Below are positions 34,713 to 45,840 of a stretch of 64,000 nucleotides of DNA, one piece after another. Position 1 is the stretch's first letter. Every line of letters starts with the position of its first letter. A program made the position numbers and the translations under genes. Under the pieces are notes generated by a model. The model made no database searches. It was not told where the DNA came from and worked only from the letters and a program-made list of their open reading frames with translations. This DNA is from Lantana camara (lineage: Eukaryota; Streptophyta; Magnoliopsida; Lamiales; Verbenaceae): contig CM074858.1 of assembly GCA_037501455.1 (NCBI GenBank), positions 15,736,501 through 15,800,500 of the forward strand, read 5' to 3'.

Positions 34713-37343
34713 GTGTAATGCGCCGGTTCCGGATGAATAGGTAAGCACGCCACGTGTGAGTTTGTGAGCGTAGGATTTATTTCATTTCTTTAATTTCATA
34801 ATATATTCTTACGTGGCATTTCATATTTTTATGAAATTCACGAAACATTATTTATATGCATTACGTGAATTCATATCATTGAAAATATTATTTCATGACA
34901 CGGGAAAAATGTTTATTGCATAAAACCATAACCGAGAGTGATTTAACTACCGAAATTGTCCCTACTTGAGTATTTTTCTGAACTTTAGGGACTTAATTGC
35001 ATAACATTTCAAGGACTTAATTGATCAATTTACAAAACCATTGCATAACTTGAACATTTAAAGACTTGAATTGTAATTTCCATATTTCACAAAAATCAAT
35101 GTTGGTGAATCACGTAATATACATTCCATGATCTTCCTTGATCAATTATCATAAAAAGTCTCCAACATATTCATCTCTCCCACTCTCGGTTTGTTCAAGC
35201 AAGAAGAAGGAAGAGATTTTCATACTTTTCACCAAGAATTTCAAGAAATATTCCAAGAAATTGGGACTTGATCATCATCTTCATCCATTTCTTCATTTCT
35301 TTCCCATTCAAGGTTGGTTTTGCATAAATTCATGATTTTTGATCATGTTTGAGATAGCTAGGGTTTGGGATTTATATGTTAGATGGATTAATTGTAGATG
35401 GAAGCATGATTAGGGGATCATATCTTGAAAGATGGCATGATTTATTCATGAAATTCTTGAATATTTGAAGCTTGGATGATCAATATCAACATGAGCATGA
35501 AACCTTGAAATCTTGATGATATTTCACGTCTTGTGTGTTTGAGTGTGTTATTATCATTCTTTGAATACTTATACATCATGTTTCTAGAAAATAATGACTT
35601 TGTTGATGAAAGTTGGGAATTTTGTTGCTTGATCATCCATTCCCGTAGCTGCTCTGTTCTTCTCTGTTTCTTTCCAGTTGCAGAACTGGGAACGACCGTT
35701 CCCAGCCTCAAGGCATTGTGGGAACGGGCGTTCCCACCTTTTCAAATGAAAGTAGGCGGCCGAGCATGGGAACGGTCGTTCCCATTTTGGCCTTGGTGCC
35801 GGAAGGGCCGTTCCCAGCTAAAAGGCGCGCTTTTTATTTAAAAATCGTTGGCGCGTTTTGGGGTTTATGGGAACGACTGTTCCCATTTACAAAGGGGGTC
35901 CGGAACGGCCGTTCCCACCTGACTTGCAGAACAAAAGTTTCTGCATAAAATTACGAAATTAGCCCCTCGAACCGACGACTTCTTTGACCCCGAATTGCTA
36001 TTATATGATCCAATATGTACTAAAACAAGATGTTATCATGCCACATTGCATTTTCCTCGTCATCTCGTTGCATTTCCGCCGTTCGTCATATTTGGTCTAT
36101 TTTAGGTCATGTCTCACGTATACACGTCGTGTTTGCACAGGTAAAGAGGTCGTGGACGAGGAGCAGGCTCCGTAGAGCGCATCCTTGTTTTATTTTGTAA
36201 GGAAAAGGTGAGGTTTTGTTTTAGGTATATAGAACCCTATAACCGCTACGTACTATTTTCGGCCAAAACGTATTATAAATATAAACGTTTTTCAAAATAT
36301 AAATATTTCAAGCAAGCAAGCCACTATTTTCATGATCTTCAAGCATGTTTGGCGAGTACATGATTGCACGTGGGCCCGAGGGTAATTCTTGAGCCAACCG
36401 GGAAAACAAGGGCTGACGGGTAACTCCTGAATTATCCTCACATTGTTGGGATCACCCCCGAAGCCACTAGGAGATTAGTGGTGGAAGGAGTTCCGTGTCT
36501 AGGGAGTTATGTTCCCTATACACACCATGTCGTAGATAGTTGGGCCTTGCAAACCCACTATCACCCGGAGGAAGGAGAACTGGGGTTAATCCGGCATGAC
36601 GGGTTATCCTCGGGTTATTGCATGTTTCAAGTATGAAATTGTCTATGTGAGCACTAAATTGAAATGCATGATCATGTATTGAATTGATAACGCAAGCACG
36701 TATTGTCACGTTTGGTGTAAAGGTTGGAGAATCGCCCTTACTCACCGGGGCCACATGTCAATGAAATGGTCAAGTTAAACTGTTAAAATGATTAGTTGTA
36801 ATCTCGGGCAAAGAACGAGTTTCTTGAACTATATATATTTGTATTGTTTTCAACGTCTTCACCCGAGGCTACAACTTGCATGTGATGTGTGCTATATATC
36901 TTATTGCCCCTCACTCAGTCTTTGGTTGACTGATACTTCACTTTTCAGGTACTAGAGAGCGTGGTTGTGCTAGGCGGGAGTCTGGTCGTGTCTTGCATTC
37001 TCACAAGTCCAGCTTTGTACCCTTCATGTACAAACTTTTGCTAGATATCATGTTATGATCGTTGTTATCACATTTTGGATACTTGAGCATGTATAGAATA
37101 TTAAGAGATGATAATGTATTGATAGTTAAGTTTGGTATTTAGTACATATCTATTCGGTAAATATGGTACCTATATGTATGATTAATTTATTGCTTCCGCT
37201 TTTGAATTTATGTTTTGGTTGAATTATGTTGGGGAGTGTCCCGCCTAGCGCGTTTCTTTTAATTGTCACCGGTTCGCTACAGTTTTGGTTTATGTACGGA
37301 TTTTCCATTTCGTATGTGGATCGAGACTATAGTGCGAGGGTCC
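34713..37343 (+). mobile_element. LTR B, nested, truncated at right end
   Basis: Starts TGTAATGCGCCGG and follows the LTR at 45841-48503 almost throughout, ending at CTATAGTGCG. About 40 bp of the LTR end are missing, so no TSD can be scored. It splits the hairpin array of the host element. It carries six GGGAACGnnCGTTCCC-type palindromes (35686-35915) and the hairpin TCAGTC/GACTGA (36915-36933). Confidence 0.82.
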
Positions 37344-37396
37344 TGGATTTTCTCAAACTAGATTGTCGGAGAGATGTGGAATCAATCAGACTTAGG

Positions 37397-37533
37397 TTGA
37401 GAGACGGGGTTCTCTCAATTGTGTGCGTGAGAGACGGGGTTCTCTCTTTTGTGTGTTGAGAAACGGGGTTTCTCTTTTTGTGTGTCGAGGGACGGGGTTC
37501 CTTTGCTTGCGTGTCGAGAGATGGGATTCTCTC
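37397..37533 (+). repeat. Second hairpin array, constant loop CGGGGT
   Basis: Five hairpins: TTGAGAGA/TCTCTCAA (37397), GAGAGA/TCTCTC (37429), GAGAAAC/GTTTCTC (37458), CGAGGGA/TCCTTTG (37486, two G·U) and GAGAGA/TCTCTC (37516). Loops are CGGGGT or a close variant. Without the nested LTR this array is a continuation of the one at 34477-34690. Confidence 0.85.
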
Positions 37534-37820
37534 TCTTGTTTGTTACAGTTGCGCTACTTCTGGCCAGACGACAGTTTACAAGCAACGAGGACGTGACGGT
37601 ATCAAGCTTTGGGTACAGTGACCTAGTGGTGATCAAATGAGCTTGAAGTGACCAACGGTCAAGTGCTCTGTGGGACCTCTATGACAACGAGTCAATATGA
37701 AAGGAGTTGATGCCAACTAAGGGAGAAGTATCCTGCAGAGATTGCAGTTCGCCTAGATCAGAGTTGCGTAGCGGAAGCTTGAAGTGGAATTCGTTTCAGC
37801 GGCGTTCAAGATCCGACCTT

Positions 37821-37857
37821 AGGACCTGAGGACAGGTCCTTTTGAAGGAGGGGAGTT
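37821..37857 (+). promoter_or_regulatory. Terminal hairpin and polypurine tract
   Basis: AGGACCTGAGGACAGGTCCT forms an 8-bp perfect stem with a 4-nt loop. It is followed by the purine tract GAAGGAGGGGAG just before the 3' LTR (TATAACATCCCC, where the 5' LTR has TGTAACATCCC). Confidence 0.7.
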
Positions 37858-38368
37858 TATAACATCCCCGTTCGTCCGACTTATAAGGTACGCCACGTTT
37901 CAACCTTTTTATGTGTTTAATTATGTGATTTTATGTTTTTTGTGGCCCTATTTTGAACTCTTTTAGAGTTTAGGGGCCCCTTTGTAATTTTCTCTTTTTA
38001 GAGGGTTTTCGGTTATTTCTCGTTCGATCGAGTTTTTGACCTTTTCGACCCCTTCAACACGTTCGGGGCATCGAGACGAGTCCGTAAACTCTGGGTTTGC
38101 CCCATTCCGACTTCGTTAGCCCGTTCTTCCGACCGTTTTCACGTACGAGGACTCGAGATATATACCGGATCCTCGTATTTCGTGCCAAAAGCAGTAGACT
38201 TCAGCTCTCTCCCTCGCTCCCGCGATTTTCACTGTTCATACACACTCACGGTGTGTTTTCACGCACTACCCGGAACTCGCTCGTTTCTCGACGGAATTCG
38301 ATGATCCAATAGTCCATTTCGATGAGCTCGACGACGCGGTTACAACCGTACCAAGAACTCGACCAACC
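37858..38368 (+). repeat. Truncated 3' LTR, family A
   Basis: The first 511 bp of the LTR at 30479. Similarity stops abruptly at GACCAACC (38368), after which AT-rich unrelated DNA begins with CCAATATTAACCCAATATTAA. Confidence 0.88.
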
Positions 38369-39594
38369 CAATATTAACCCAATATTAATAAAGACAAAAT
38401 TCTAGTAATTAACCCAATATTACTCTTGATAACTAGTAACTGAGAACTGAGAAGATATACATTTTATCCATGTGTATTTCCACTAGAGCTAAAAAGAAAA
38501 AGCTATGTTGTGAATCAGATATGTAACATGTAAGTCAAGTGAATGTGTAGGATGTTTTAATCCAAAATTGAAGGCCTACGGTGCATGTAAGACGAGCAAC
38601 GCTTCAAAATTACCTAAATTTTTATTTCTCGAGAAAAAGATAGTCCTATCCAAAGGCACCTATATATCTTTATGTTACCGAAACCTGATATCGTTTTATC
38701 GGTGAAGAAATAATAATAAGCCATCATAAGCGTGCAATTTGAAATTTAAAAAAAGAAAAAGAAAAAAAGAAACATAAAGCGAATCCAAATGACATCAGTC
38801 TTCAAGTAATGAATCTTCACAACTACATTTAAAGCTGAAGAGAATTATTATTGTTAATTTTGTGGGATTATTATTAATGAGACCCACATCAAAGAATTCC
38901 TTTTCTTAGGCTCTACTGTTATTCTCCAACGCCCAGACTAATTGGTTTAAGGGTTTTCTTCATTTTCCCTTTTCGGCGTGCAAAACTACCATAACTCCTA
39001 TGACTATGAATTTGTTCATGGAATAGAAGAAGAATCTAAATTTCGCAACTAAAAGGTATCTTTCAAATGAAAATCAAGGGGAAATAAAAAAAACAAAGGG
39101 CTTTTCTTTGTTTGCATTTTACAAATTTTAAAATAAAATCAAATAAAATCGCAAGGCCATAGCATGTACAGAATTGAAAACCAACATCTAAAAATACACA
39201 GATTTAAGTCGATTGAGTGATTTAGAGAGGGAGAGCACCATTTTAGAGAAACACTAGAAGCTTGCGGAGACTGAAAACCCGCACCAACACTATCTAAACC
39301 CCAAATATGTCTTCATTTGTGATTTTCCAATTGGAAAATCAATGAGCGCTCACACTAGTCCAGCAGGTTCCAAGAACCCTAACCAATTTATCGAGCAAAG
39401 AACACAAACTTATTTGTCAGGCGAAGAACAAGAACAGAACATTAAGTTAATTTTTGCTAAGGAAACATAGAAATTCCGCTGAACTCATTTCAACCAGTAA
39501 AATTTGTTGAAGAGGCGATATTTAGGTTTGAAGAAAATCTCTTGAAGAGAGGTTAGTCTGGTTTCATTGAAAAGCAATTAGAGAAATTAGAGGG
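38369..39594. other. AT-rich region, nothing recognised
   Basis: No convincing frame, transposon end or RNA. A short tandem duplication AACCCAATATTA is at its left edge. Confidence 0.45.
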
Positions 39595-39676
39595 AGAAAA
39601 GATGACATCCTTGTTCCAATTCTGCTACCTGTGTTACCGTTGAGCTAAACCCGTGGGGTAGAAAAGATGACATCCT
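39595..39676 (-). repeat. 48-bp tRNA-like retroposed fragment with 17-bp TSD
   Basis: AGAAAAGATGACATCCT occurs at 39595-39611 and 39660-39676. The 48-bp insert between them reads on the minus strand GGGTTTAGCTCAACGGTAAC near its start, which contains a good pol III A box (TAGCTCAACGG). No clear B box or poly(A) tail is present. It may be a truncated SINE head or a piece of a tRNA. Confidence 0.55.
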
Positions 39677-39929
39677 AAAATGAGGAAAGGAGGGAAACAA
39701 AAATATTTTAGAGCCAAAACTTTACAAGAAGATTTTTATTAAAATTTTAATTTTAAATAATAAAACTATCAAAACTACGTCATTTTAATTATTTATTCTC
39801 TACGTTTTAAATTGGGTAGTAAATGTTTGTTTTATTATGTAAATATTTACTAGGGTAATTTTTGTGTAGTTAATAAGTACCTTTTACTACATCTCAAATG
39901 GCATAATAAAAATTTTTGTAGTAAAAGCC

Positions 39930-40958
39930 CATTTTTCTTGTAGCGTTACTTTGCTTTCCTATATGCAACATCTTGACACAATTTTATCGACTCGGTTTTA
40001 GAAAGCCCATAAACCATTTCTTTTCTGCTTAATAATTGTAATCCATTAACATTCAAGTACCCATACCGCAAGTGCCATAAATATGACTTATTTTCCTTAC
40101 TAACAGCAAAAACATGATGATTAACACGAGATTTCAAGTGGAAACATCTTATTTATAATCATAGACTCATCTTTTCTACTTCTCATGGAATTTATTGTTA
40201 CCTCTGCCATGGAAGCCACCTCTTTTATTAAATCCACCGCCTCTGCCATGACTTCTGGTACCACATCTTTTCGAGTAACTTGATGTCTCTTCCTTTACCT
40301 GAAGCGCCTTTTTCATCATCTTTTTCATGAGACCTATTAACTCTTGCCCCACATGCTTCCAAAGAACTCATTAGATCATCAAAGGAAAACGTAGATAAAT
40401 CCTTAGACTCTTAAATAGCAGTAACAACGTGATCAAATTTGGGTGGTAAACTTCTCAACAAAATTTCAACAATTTCTTGATCGCTAATTTGCTCTCCCAA
40501 AGAGCTCATTTGCCTAACAATTGTAGAAACTTTCGACAGAAAATTTTTAACAAATTTGCCAGTACTCATAAATAAAGTCTCAAATTCACGTCGAAAGGTC
40601 TGAAATTTGACAACAATTACCTTTGATGACCCTTGAAACTCCTTCTGTAAAATTGACCATGCCTCATTTGATGTGGTTGTTGCCATAATTCGAGAAAACA
40701 CAGACTCATGAACAACCTGTTGGATGAAGAACAACACTTTGGAGTCTTTTGTTTTATTTTTTCTCAGCCTGTCTTCTTCTCCAGGGTCGTTAAACCATGA
40801 TCCACTAAGTCCCATAAATCTTGAGACTTAGATAAGGTCTTCATATTGATACTCCAGAATTCATAATTCTCCCCTTTGAAAATTGGATTCATCAATTGAG
40901 AGATGCTGAGTGAATTCCCGTTTGATGTCATGCGAATCAGGACTGATACCATTTTAGA
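39930..40958 (-). pseudogene. Copia gag and pre-integrase relic
   Basis: The minus strand encodes, in order, a Copia gag start (ISQLMNPIFKGENYEFWSIN), a UBN2-type gag body (EAWSILQKEFQGS, LLRSLPPKFDHVV), a Gly/Arg-rich region with stops, and a GAG-pre-integrase piece (KSYLWHLRYGYLNVNGLQLL). Stops and frame changes separate them. Everything after the pre-integrase domain is missing. A PBS-like TGGTATCAG precedes gag near 40946-40954 on the minus strand. Confidence 0.82.
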
Positions 40959-41236
40959 AGAAAAGTAGGGGAAAAATAGAAAACCTTAATTAGATAGAAT
41001 AATAAATGAAGTGAAGCCAATAATAATTTTCTATAATAGATAAGAGAAAGCAATTGGATAAAATTTTTCTAAATAAATAATCTGAACTAAACGTGTCTTT
41101 ATATAGGCATAAGTACGACTAAAAATACTAAAAAATACTCCGCTAAACATAACCCACTTATTCCAAGATCGATATACCAATAATCAAGTCTTTAGTCAAG
41201 TAGTCGATCTGATACATCGGGAGTGGCAGTCAACAT
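40959..41236 (-). repeat. Probable LTR of the Copia relic
   Basis: On the minus strand the sequence starts TGTTGACTGCCACTCC (41236), has CCTATATAAAGACA as a TATA box near 41100, and ends just before the PBS-like TGGTATCAG. About 280 bp is a normal Copia LTR size. No second copy is in the window, so this rests on position and motifs. Confidence 0.5.
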
Positions 41237-42033
41237 ATCACGATTTCGCGATTTGCGAACAAAGGGTGGCCCTTTTTGAGAAAACTCTTTCCAACTAGTT
41301 GGAAGGAAACCTTACCCTGAACATAATGGGGGAAGAAGATATTCAAAAGAGGGATTAACGTATACTTCTTCAACATGCACCGCGTCGACTCAAATAAAAT
41401 AGAAATTAAATCCTCAACTAATAATACACCATTAATAGATAATTTCTCAAACACTTTACAATAATAATAACAAAATCTTTTGATATATATATATATATAT
41501 ATATTATAGAGGGGCAAAACAGTATTTTTTTTGTTTGAAAAAGTGAAGAAAAGTTCAATCTTATTTGCAATCAATGCGCTTGTAGCACAAAAACTGATTG
41601 TAGGATTTTTTGTGCAAAATGTTTACAAATATAAAATTTTTTAATTGAGTTTTATTTGTCAGGAATTTTTTTTATACTTTCGCTTAACACGAGATAGTTT
41701 CATATAATTTTCTCAATCTCGTAGAGAATAAGGCAAGTAATTTATTGATGTAAAAGAAATAAAAAAATAGATATAATGATTAAAAATCGAATAAGTTAAT
41801 GCAAATATATATAAATCAGGTTGAGTATTCCTTTAATTCCACTGAAATATACTTTAAAGAAGTGCAGAAGTACAAATTAGAAAAAGGGTAAAATGCATAT
41901 CACTTCTTGAAATTTTTTCTTATTATACTAAACCCTTAAAAATAATATTATAAGGTATTCCTGTGCAAAAACTTAATTTCTATTACAACTTCCCCGTAAA
42001 AACTTAATTTCTATTGAGCTTTCCCTCGATATT
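41237..42033. other. AT-rich spacer
   Basis: Contains an (AT)n tract at about 41482-41506 and a short direct repeat AAAACTTAATTTCTATT (about 41968 and 41998). No gene was recognised. Confidence 0.45.
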
Positions 42034-43796
42034 TGTGATGCCCCGTGCTTTCAAGATTGACCAGGTATGGCGTCACGGGAGAGTTTTATTCTGTACTTTC
42101 GTGATTTATGTGAATATGGATGCTTTAAGTGTCAATGTGTAAGTTTACTTTAATTAATTGCGCTCTAGAATTTAATTAACTTGTTTGGGCGAATGTCCAA
42201 TATTTGTAAATTAAGGACTTAATCATAATTAGGGTGTTTTGGGCCATTCGTGGCTACCTTGAGCTCCAGGATTTGAATTCGAATTTTAACTACACCATTG
42301 GATTTGTTTCGACGATTTGAGTCTAATAGATCTAGCCTCGCCTTTTTTTGAAGCTATTTAAAACATCTACCGATTTAATTTCTAACCATCTGAAACAAAT
42401 CCATCGTGAGCCGAACCGGAGCAGTTTTCTTGGCCTTATTAGACTGAACCCTCTCTCCCCTCTTCATTTGTTGTTGATCGATTTCAAAGAAGAGAAAAAG
42501 AAGAAGATTAGCCACTATTCACCCCATTCTTTGAGCTCAAGTTTCGACTTTCTCGCTCGCCCGATCAACGATCCAACGTAGGTAATGTATTCCTCACTCC
42601 GAGTGCTTCGATTTCTCCCGATTGAATCTTGCTTTAAGTGCTTGAATCTTTGGATTTGTTGAAGATGATGAATAGTTCCTAATTACGAAAACTTGCCTTA
42701 TGCTTTAATTCTTGAGTTTATTTCGTGTTTAAGTTGTTAAGTATGTTATTTGGGACTTATGTATGCATTTTCGTGTGAATTGAGGTTGAGGTGGTGGTGT
42801 TACCCCGTTTTTCTCCCTTTTCCGCCATTTTGGCAGCTCCCCGTGTCACCCCCAGTGAACAAAGTGAGACACCCCCGTGTCTCCAGCCCTTTTTCACTTC
42901 TGTACCGAGACACGGGTGTGTCTCTCTTTTGCCTTGAGGGGAGATGCCCCCCGTGTCTCCCCCTGCCTGCATATTTGTGCCGTTTTGTTCTTCTTTACCT
43001 ACCCAAACAAACTACGATTGACCTAAATTTTGGACCACAGAAACATTTTGAAGTCTAGAATATTCTTCAATTGGAATTACCTAAATATCTTTTCTAGTTT
43101 GTGAGATATAATCAATCTATTTTGGTGTCGCCACTTCATCGAAAATCTGCATTTATCCAACTTCAGGCCTACGCCATTTTCACCTCGCTTTGAGCCATGA
43201 TTTGAGCCATATATCAACTCAAAGAACTATTTATCTAGTTTGATACCCAACAAACAAAACCCAATTCCAACTCCTATAACTCTAGATATTTCCATTTTCC
43301 TACAGCTTGTGCGTCTTGGGAAATTCCTTACTTTTGCTAAACTTTGCCAAAACTCGTTTTATCACTTTCTTTTCACTTCCTCGACCTCTTATGTGACTTA
43401 CATGAATTTTATACATGCCTAATTGATCATTATCTTGTTAATTGCACTCCTTGGCTTAATAACTACTTAATGGTTGATTGTTTGTTATGGTATGAACTTA
43501 TATGATCGCCTATTACGTGAGAGCATTAATTGTGTACATGAACACAATCACAACACTTCATGACATTTTATGATTTATTATCTATCATATCATTTCATAA
43601 CATGCCATACCACTTCACGAGCATTTTTGTGCGTCTATGTGGTTTCATATTAAGTCGTATCTCACGAGTACACATTGTTTCCCTTCTTGTACATTTCGTC
43701 TCCAGGGTGGAGATATCATGATCAATAGGTACCCGGTATAGCTCGTATCCTTGTATCGTCTTTTAGGTAAGGGTGTTTTCGTTCTAGTTACATATA
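42034..43796 (+). mobile_element. Gypsy LTR, family C, cut by a Helitron
   Basis: Starts TGTGATGCCCCG and shares long blocks with the LTR remnant at 689-1922 and, more distantly, 49322-53228. Palindromes GAGACAC…GTGTCTC are at 42866-42883 and 42907-42924. It ends where the Helitron 3' terminus begins (43797). The rest of the LTR is not found on the far side of the Helitron, where DNA has been lost. Confidence 0.78.
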
Positions 43797-45840
43797 CTAG
43801 TGACCGCCGCACGCGGTCCCCGCGTGCATAAATTAAATTTTGTTATAATGTTTTACTTTATATACAATATGTCATGTATCTTATTAAAAATTATTAAATT
43901 TAATTTCATAAATTGAGATATATTTATAATTTTTATACAGATATATTAAATAAAATATTATTGACATATATAACTTTAAGACGTATATATATCAGCGAAC
44001 TCCATTTTGGTTGATATATAAATGTTGTAGTTCACTATTTTAAAAAAACAAAGATATAATTTACTAATTAAACATAATACCACTTTAGTAAGAGTGATAA
44101 TACTATCATGAGTTAAAAGATATTACACTATTTACATAACTCATCAAAAAATAAAATAATATTTTTTATACTATAGACACATTATTGGCATCAATATCAA
44201 ACAATACTATTCAATTGTCACATAAATATACCAAAAATTAAATATTGTAGAAAATCATTATCATAGTATAGTCTTGCAAAATAAAGTCAATGATCATATA
44301 TCCATGAAAACATTAAATCAAACTCTCTATTGTATTCTTGTGGTAAGCTAGATAAATAAAAAACTATAGCCTAATATCTCTCACATAATAATAATCTAGT
44401 AACATTTCACCATTGCTTCGTGTGTACCTGCAATATAAAAAAATAATTCTATTTAGCGATATATATGGAACATCACCACACATTTGTTTTAAATCATATT
44501 ATTGGAAACTTACTATATACATGATGAAACGTGAGTGATGTTGTTGACATGAGAATTATTGTGAAGCTTATGTACGAAGCATTAACGTGACACCACAACA
44601 CACCTACAATATAAGCAAATTAAGTATTCATTAAAAAAATATGATATGACAAAGTTTAATGAACTTGTAAAAAGTATGTCTCATACCTATCAGTTACGAC
44701 TACTTCTCAATCTAGTGAATATCTAGGGAAAAACCACATTCTTTGTGTAAATTCCTTGAGCTCTATTTATATTTCCTTTTTTTACCAAAACCTTCATACT
44801 TCTCTTCGAAACACCACGTGAAAGAGCAACATATAATTGTCCATGACTAAAGACATGATCGGGCAAATAAATCCCCACATTTGGTATTGTTTGTCCTTGA
44901 GATTTGTTTATGGTTAGAGCAAAACTAAGTCTAACCGAAAACTGTTTCCTTACCATCTCAAAAGGCATCTTTGCATCTTCTGCTATTTTCAAAGGAATGC
45001 GCGGAAGAAAAACTCTTGTTCCTTTATATTAGCCGGTTAGAACTTTTGCATCAATTACATTTCTACCAAATCTACGACATATCAATCTAGTACCATTACA
45101 TAGCCCCATTTTTGGATCAATATTTCTTAGCAGTATGATAGGGGCCCTTTTTTTTAAAGTCAACTTATGTGGTGGAAGATTACTGGGAGAAAGAGAGTTT
45201 AAAAATTCAGGCTGATACAAATTACTCGTATCATTAGGTGCAAAGTCAAATGAAGAATATATAACTTCTTCTTCACCTGGAAAGGTTTCAATTACCTTTT
45301 CGTTTAGCTTATTGACCTCATCATTTCATGGAGTTATAAGAGCTCTATCCATCATATATTCAGGATCATAAGTATGTGAACCGAGATCCGGGAAAATTTC
45401 TTGAACCAAACTATCAATCAAGTGTTCTCCTTCCCATGGTGTCGCCATTGAACTTGGAATCCTGATCATATTCTCTATCACATTAGGTTCTTCACCATTG
45501 CCAACACGCAACAAAAATCTGAGAAAATTAGATCATTATAAGCTCTAATATTTTCTATTAAATAAAGCACCTTGACATTAGTCCACAAATATAGCTCCAC
45601 GATACTTGCTGTCACAGCTTGTGACCTTGTACCTCCAACAACAACAGGTACAACCTGTCTAAAATCTCCTCCCAGTATCATAATTTTACCACCAAATGGC
45701 AAGTCAACTCCAATCATTTCTCTTAAAGTTCGATCCACTGTTTCAAATTCTCTTTTATCCGCCATGGGTACTTATCCCAAATAATTTCTGATGCTCGACT
45801 TATTAACTTACTTATTTCATATTGCTTTCTAAAATTGCAC
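43797..45840 (-). mobile_element. Helitron, 3' half
   Basis: The 3' terminus is textbook on the minus strand: hairpin GCACGCGG/CCGCGTGC (43808-43826), then GGCGGTCA and the terminal CTAG (43797-43800), with the host base T next to it, as expected for insertion between A and T. The helicase C-terminus lies upstream of this end. The 5' half is missing because sequence similarity stops at LTR B (45841). Non-coding AT-rich DNA fills 43830-44722. Confidence 0.9.
44723..45840 (-). pseudogene. Helitron Pif1-like helicase, C-terminal part
   Basis: The minus strand reads a Pif1-family helicase: a SEIIWDKYPMADKREFE-type Walker B region, VDRTLREMIGVDLPFGGK, MILGGDFRQVVPVV, LLRVGNGEEP, LTLKKRAPIILLRNIDP.. 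GLCNGTRL, and motif V/VI FALTINKSQGQTIPNVGIYL with LYVALSRGVS. It is the C-terminal half of a RepHel protein, whose helicase unwinds DNA for rolling-circle transposition. At least one frameshift (near 45500) and two in-frame stops (near 45325 and 45030) break it. The Rep nuclease domain and helicase N-terminus are lost upstream of 45840. It is not functional. Confidence 0.92.

Larger units (their letters stand above)
30479..38368 (+). mobile_element. Non-coding large retrotransposon (LARD-like)
   Basis: 5' LTR 30479-33964, PBS at 33974, internal region 33991-37857, PPT, and a truncated 3' LTR 37858-38368. The internal region, once the nested LTR B (34713-37343) is set aside, is only ~1.3 kb and has no gag or pol frame. 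It carries instead two arrays of hairpins. Long LTRs with a non-coding interior fit the LARD class, which depends on enzymes from other elements. The 511 bp shared by the two LTRs differ at about 22 positions, nearly all C/T or G/A transitions, so it is older than the Tat element. The 3' end is lost at 38368 and no TSD can be scored. Confidence 0.82.
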
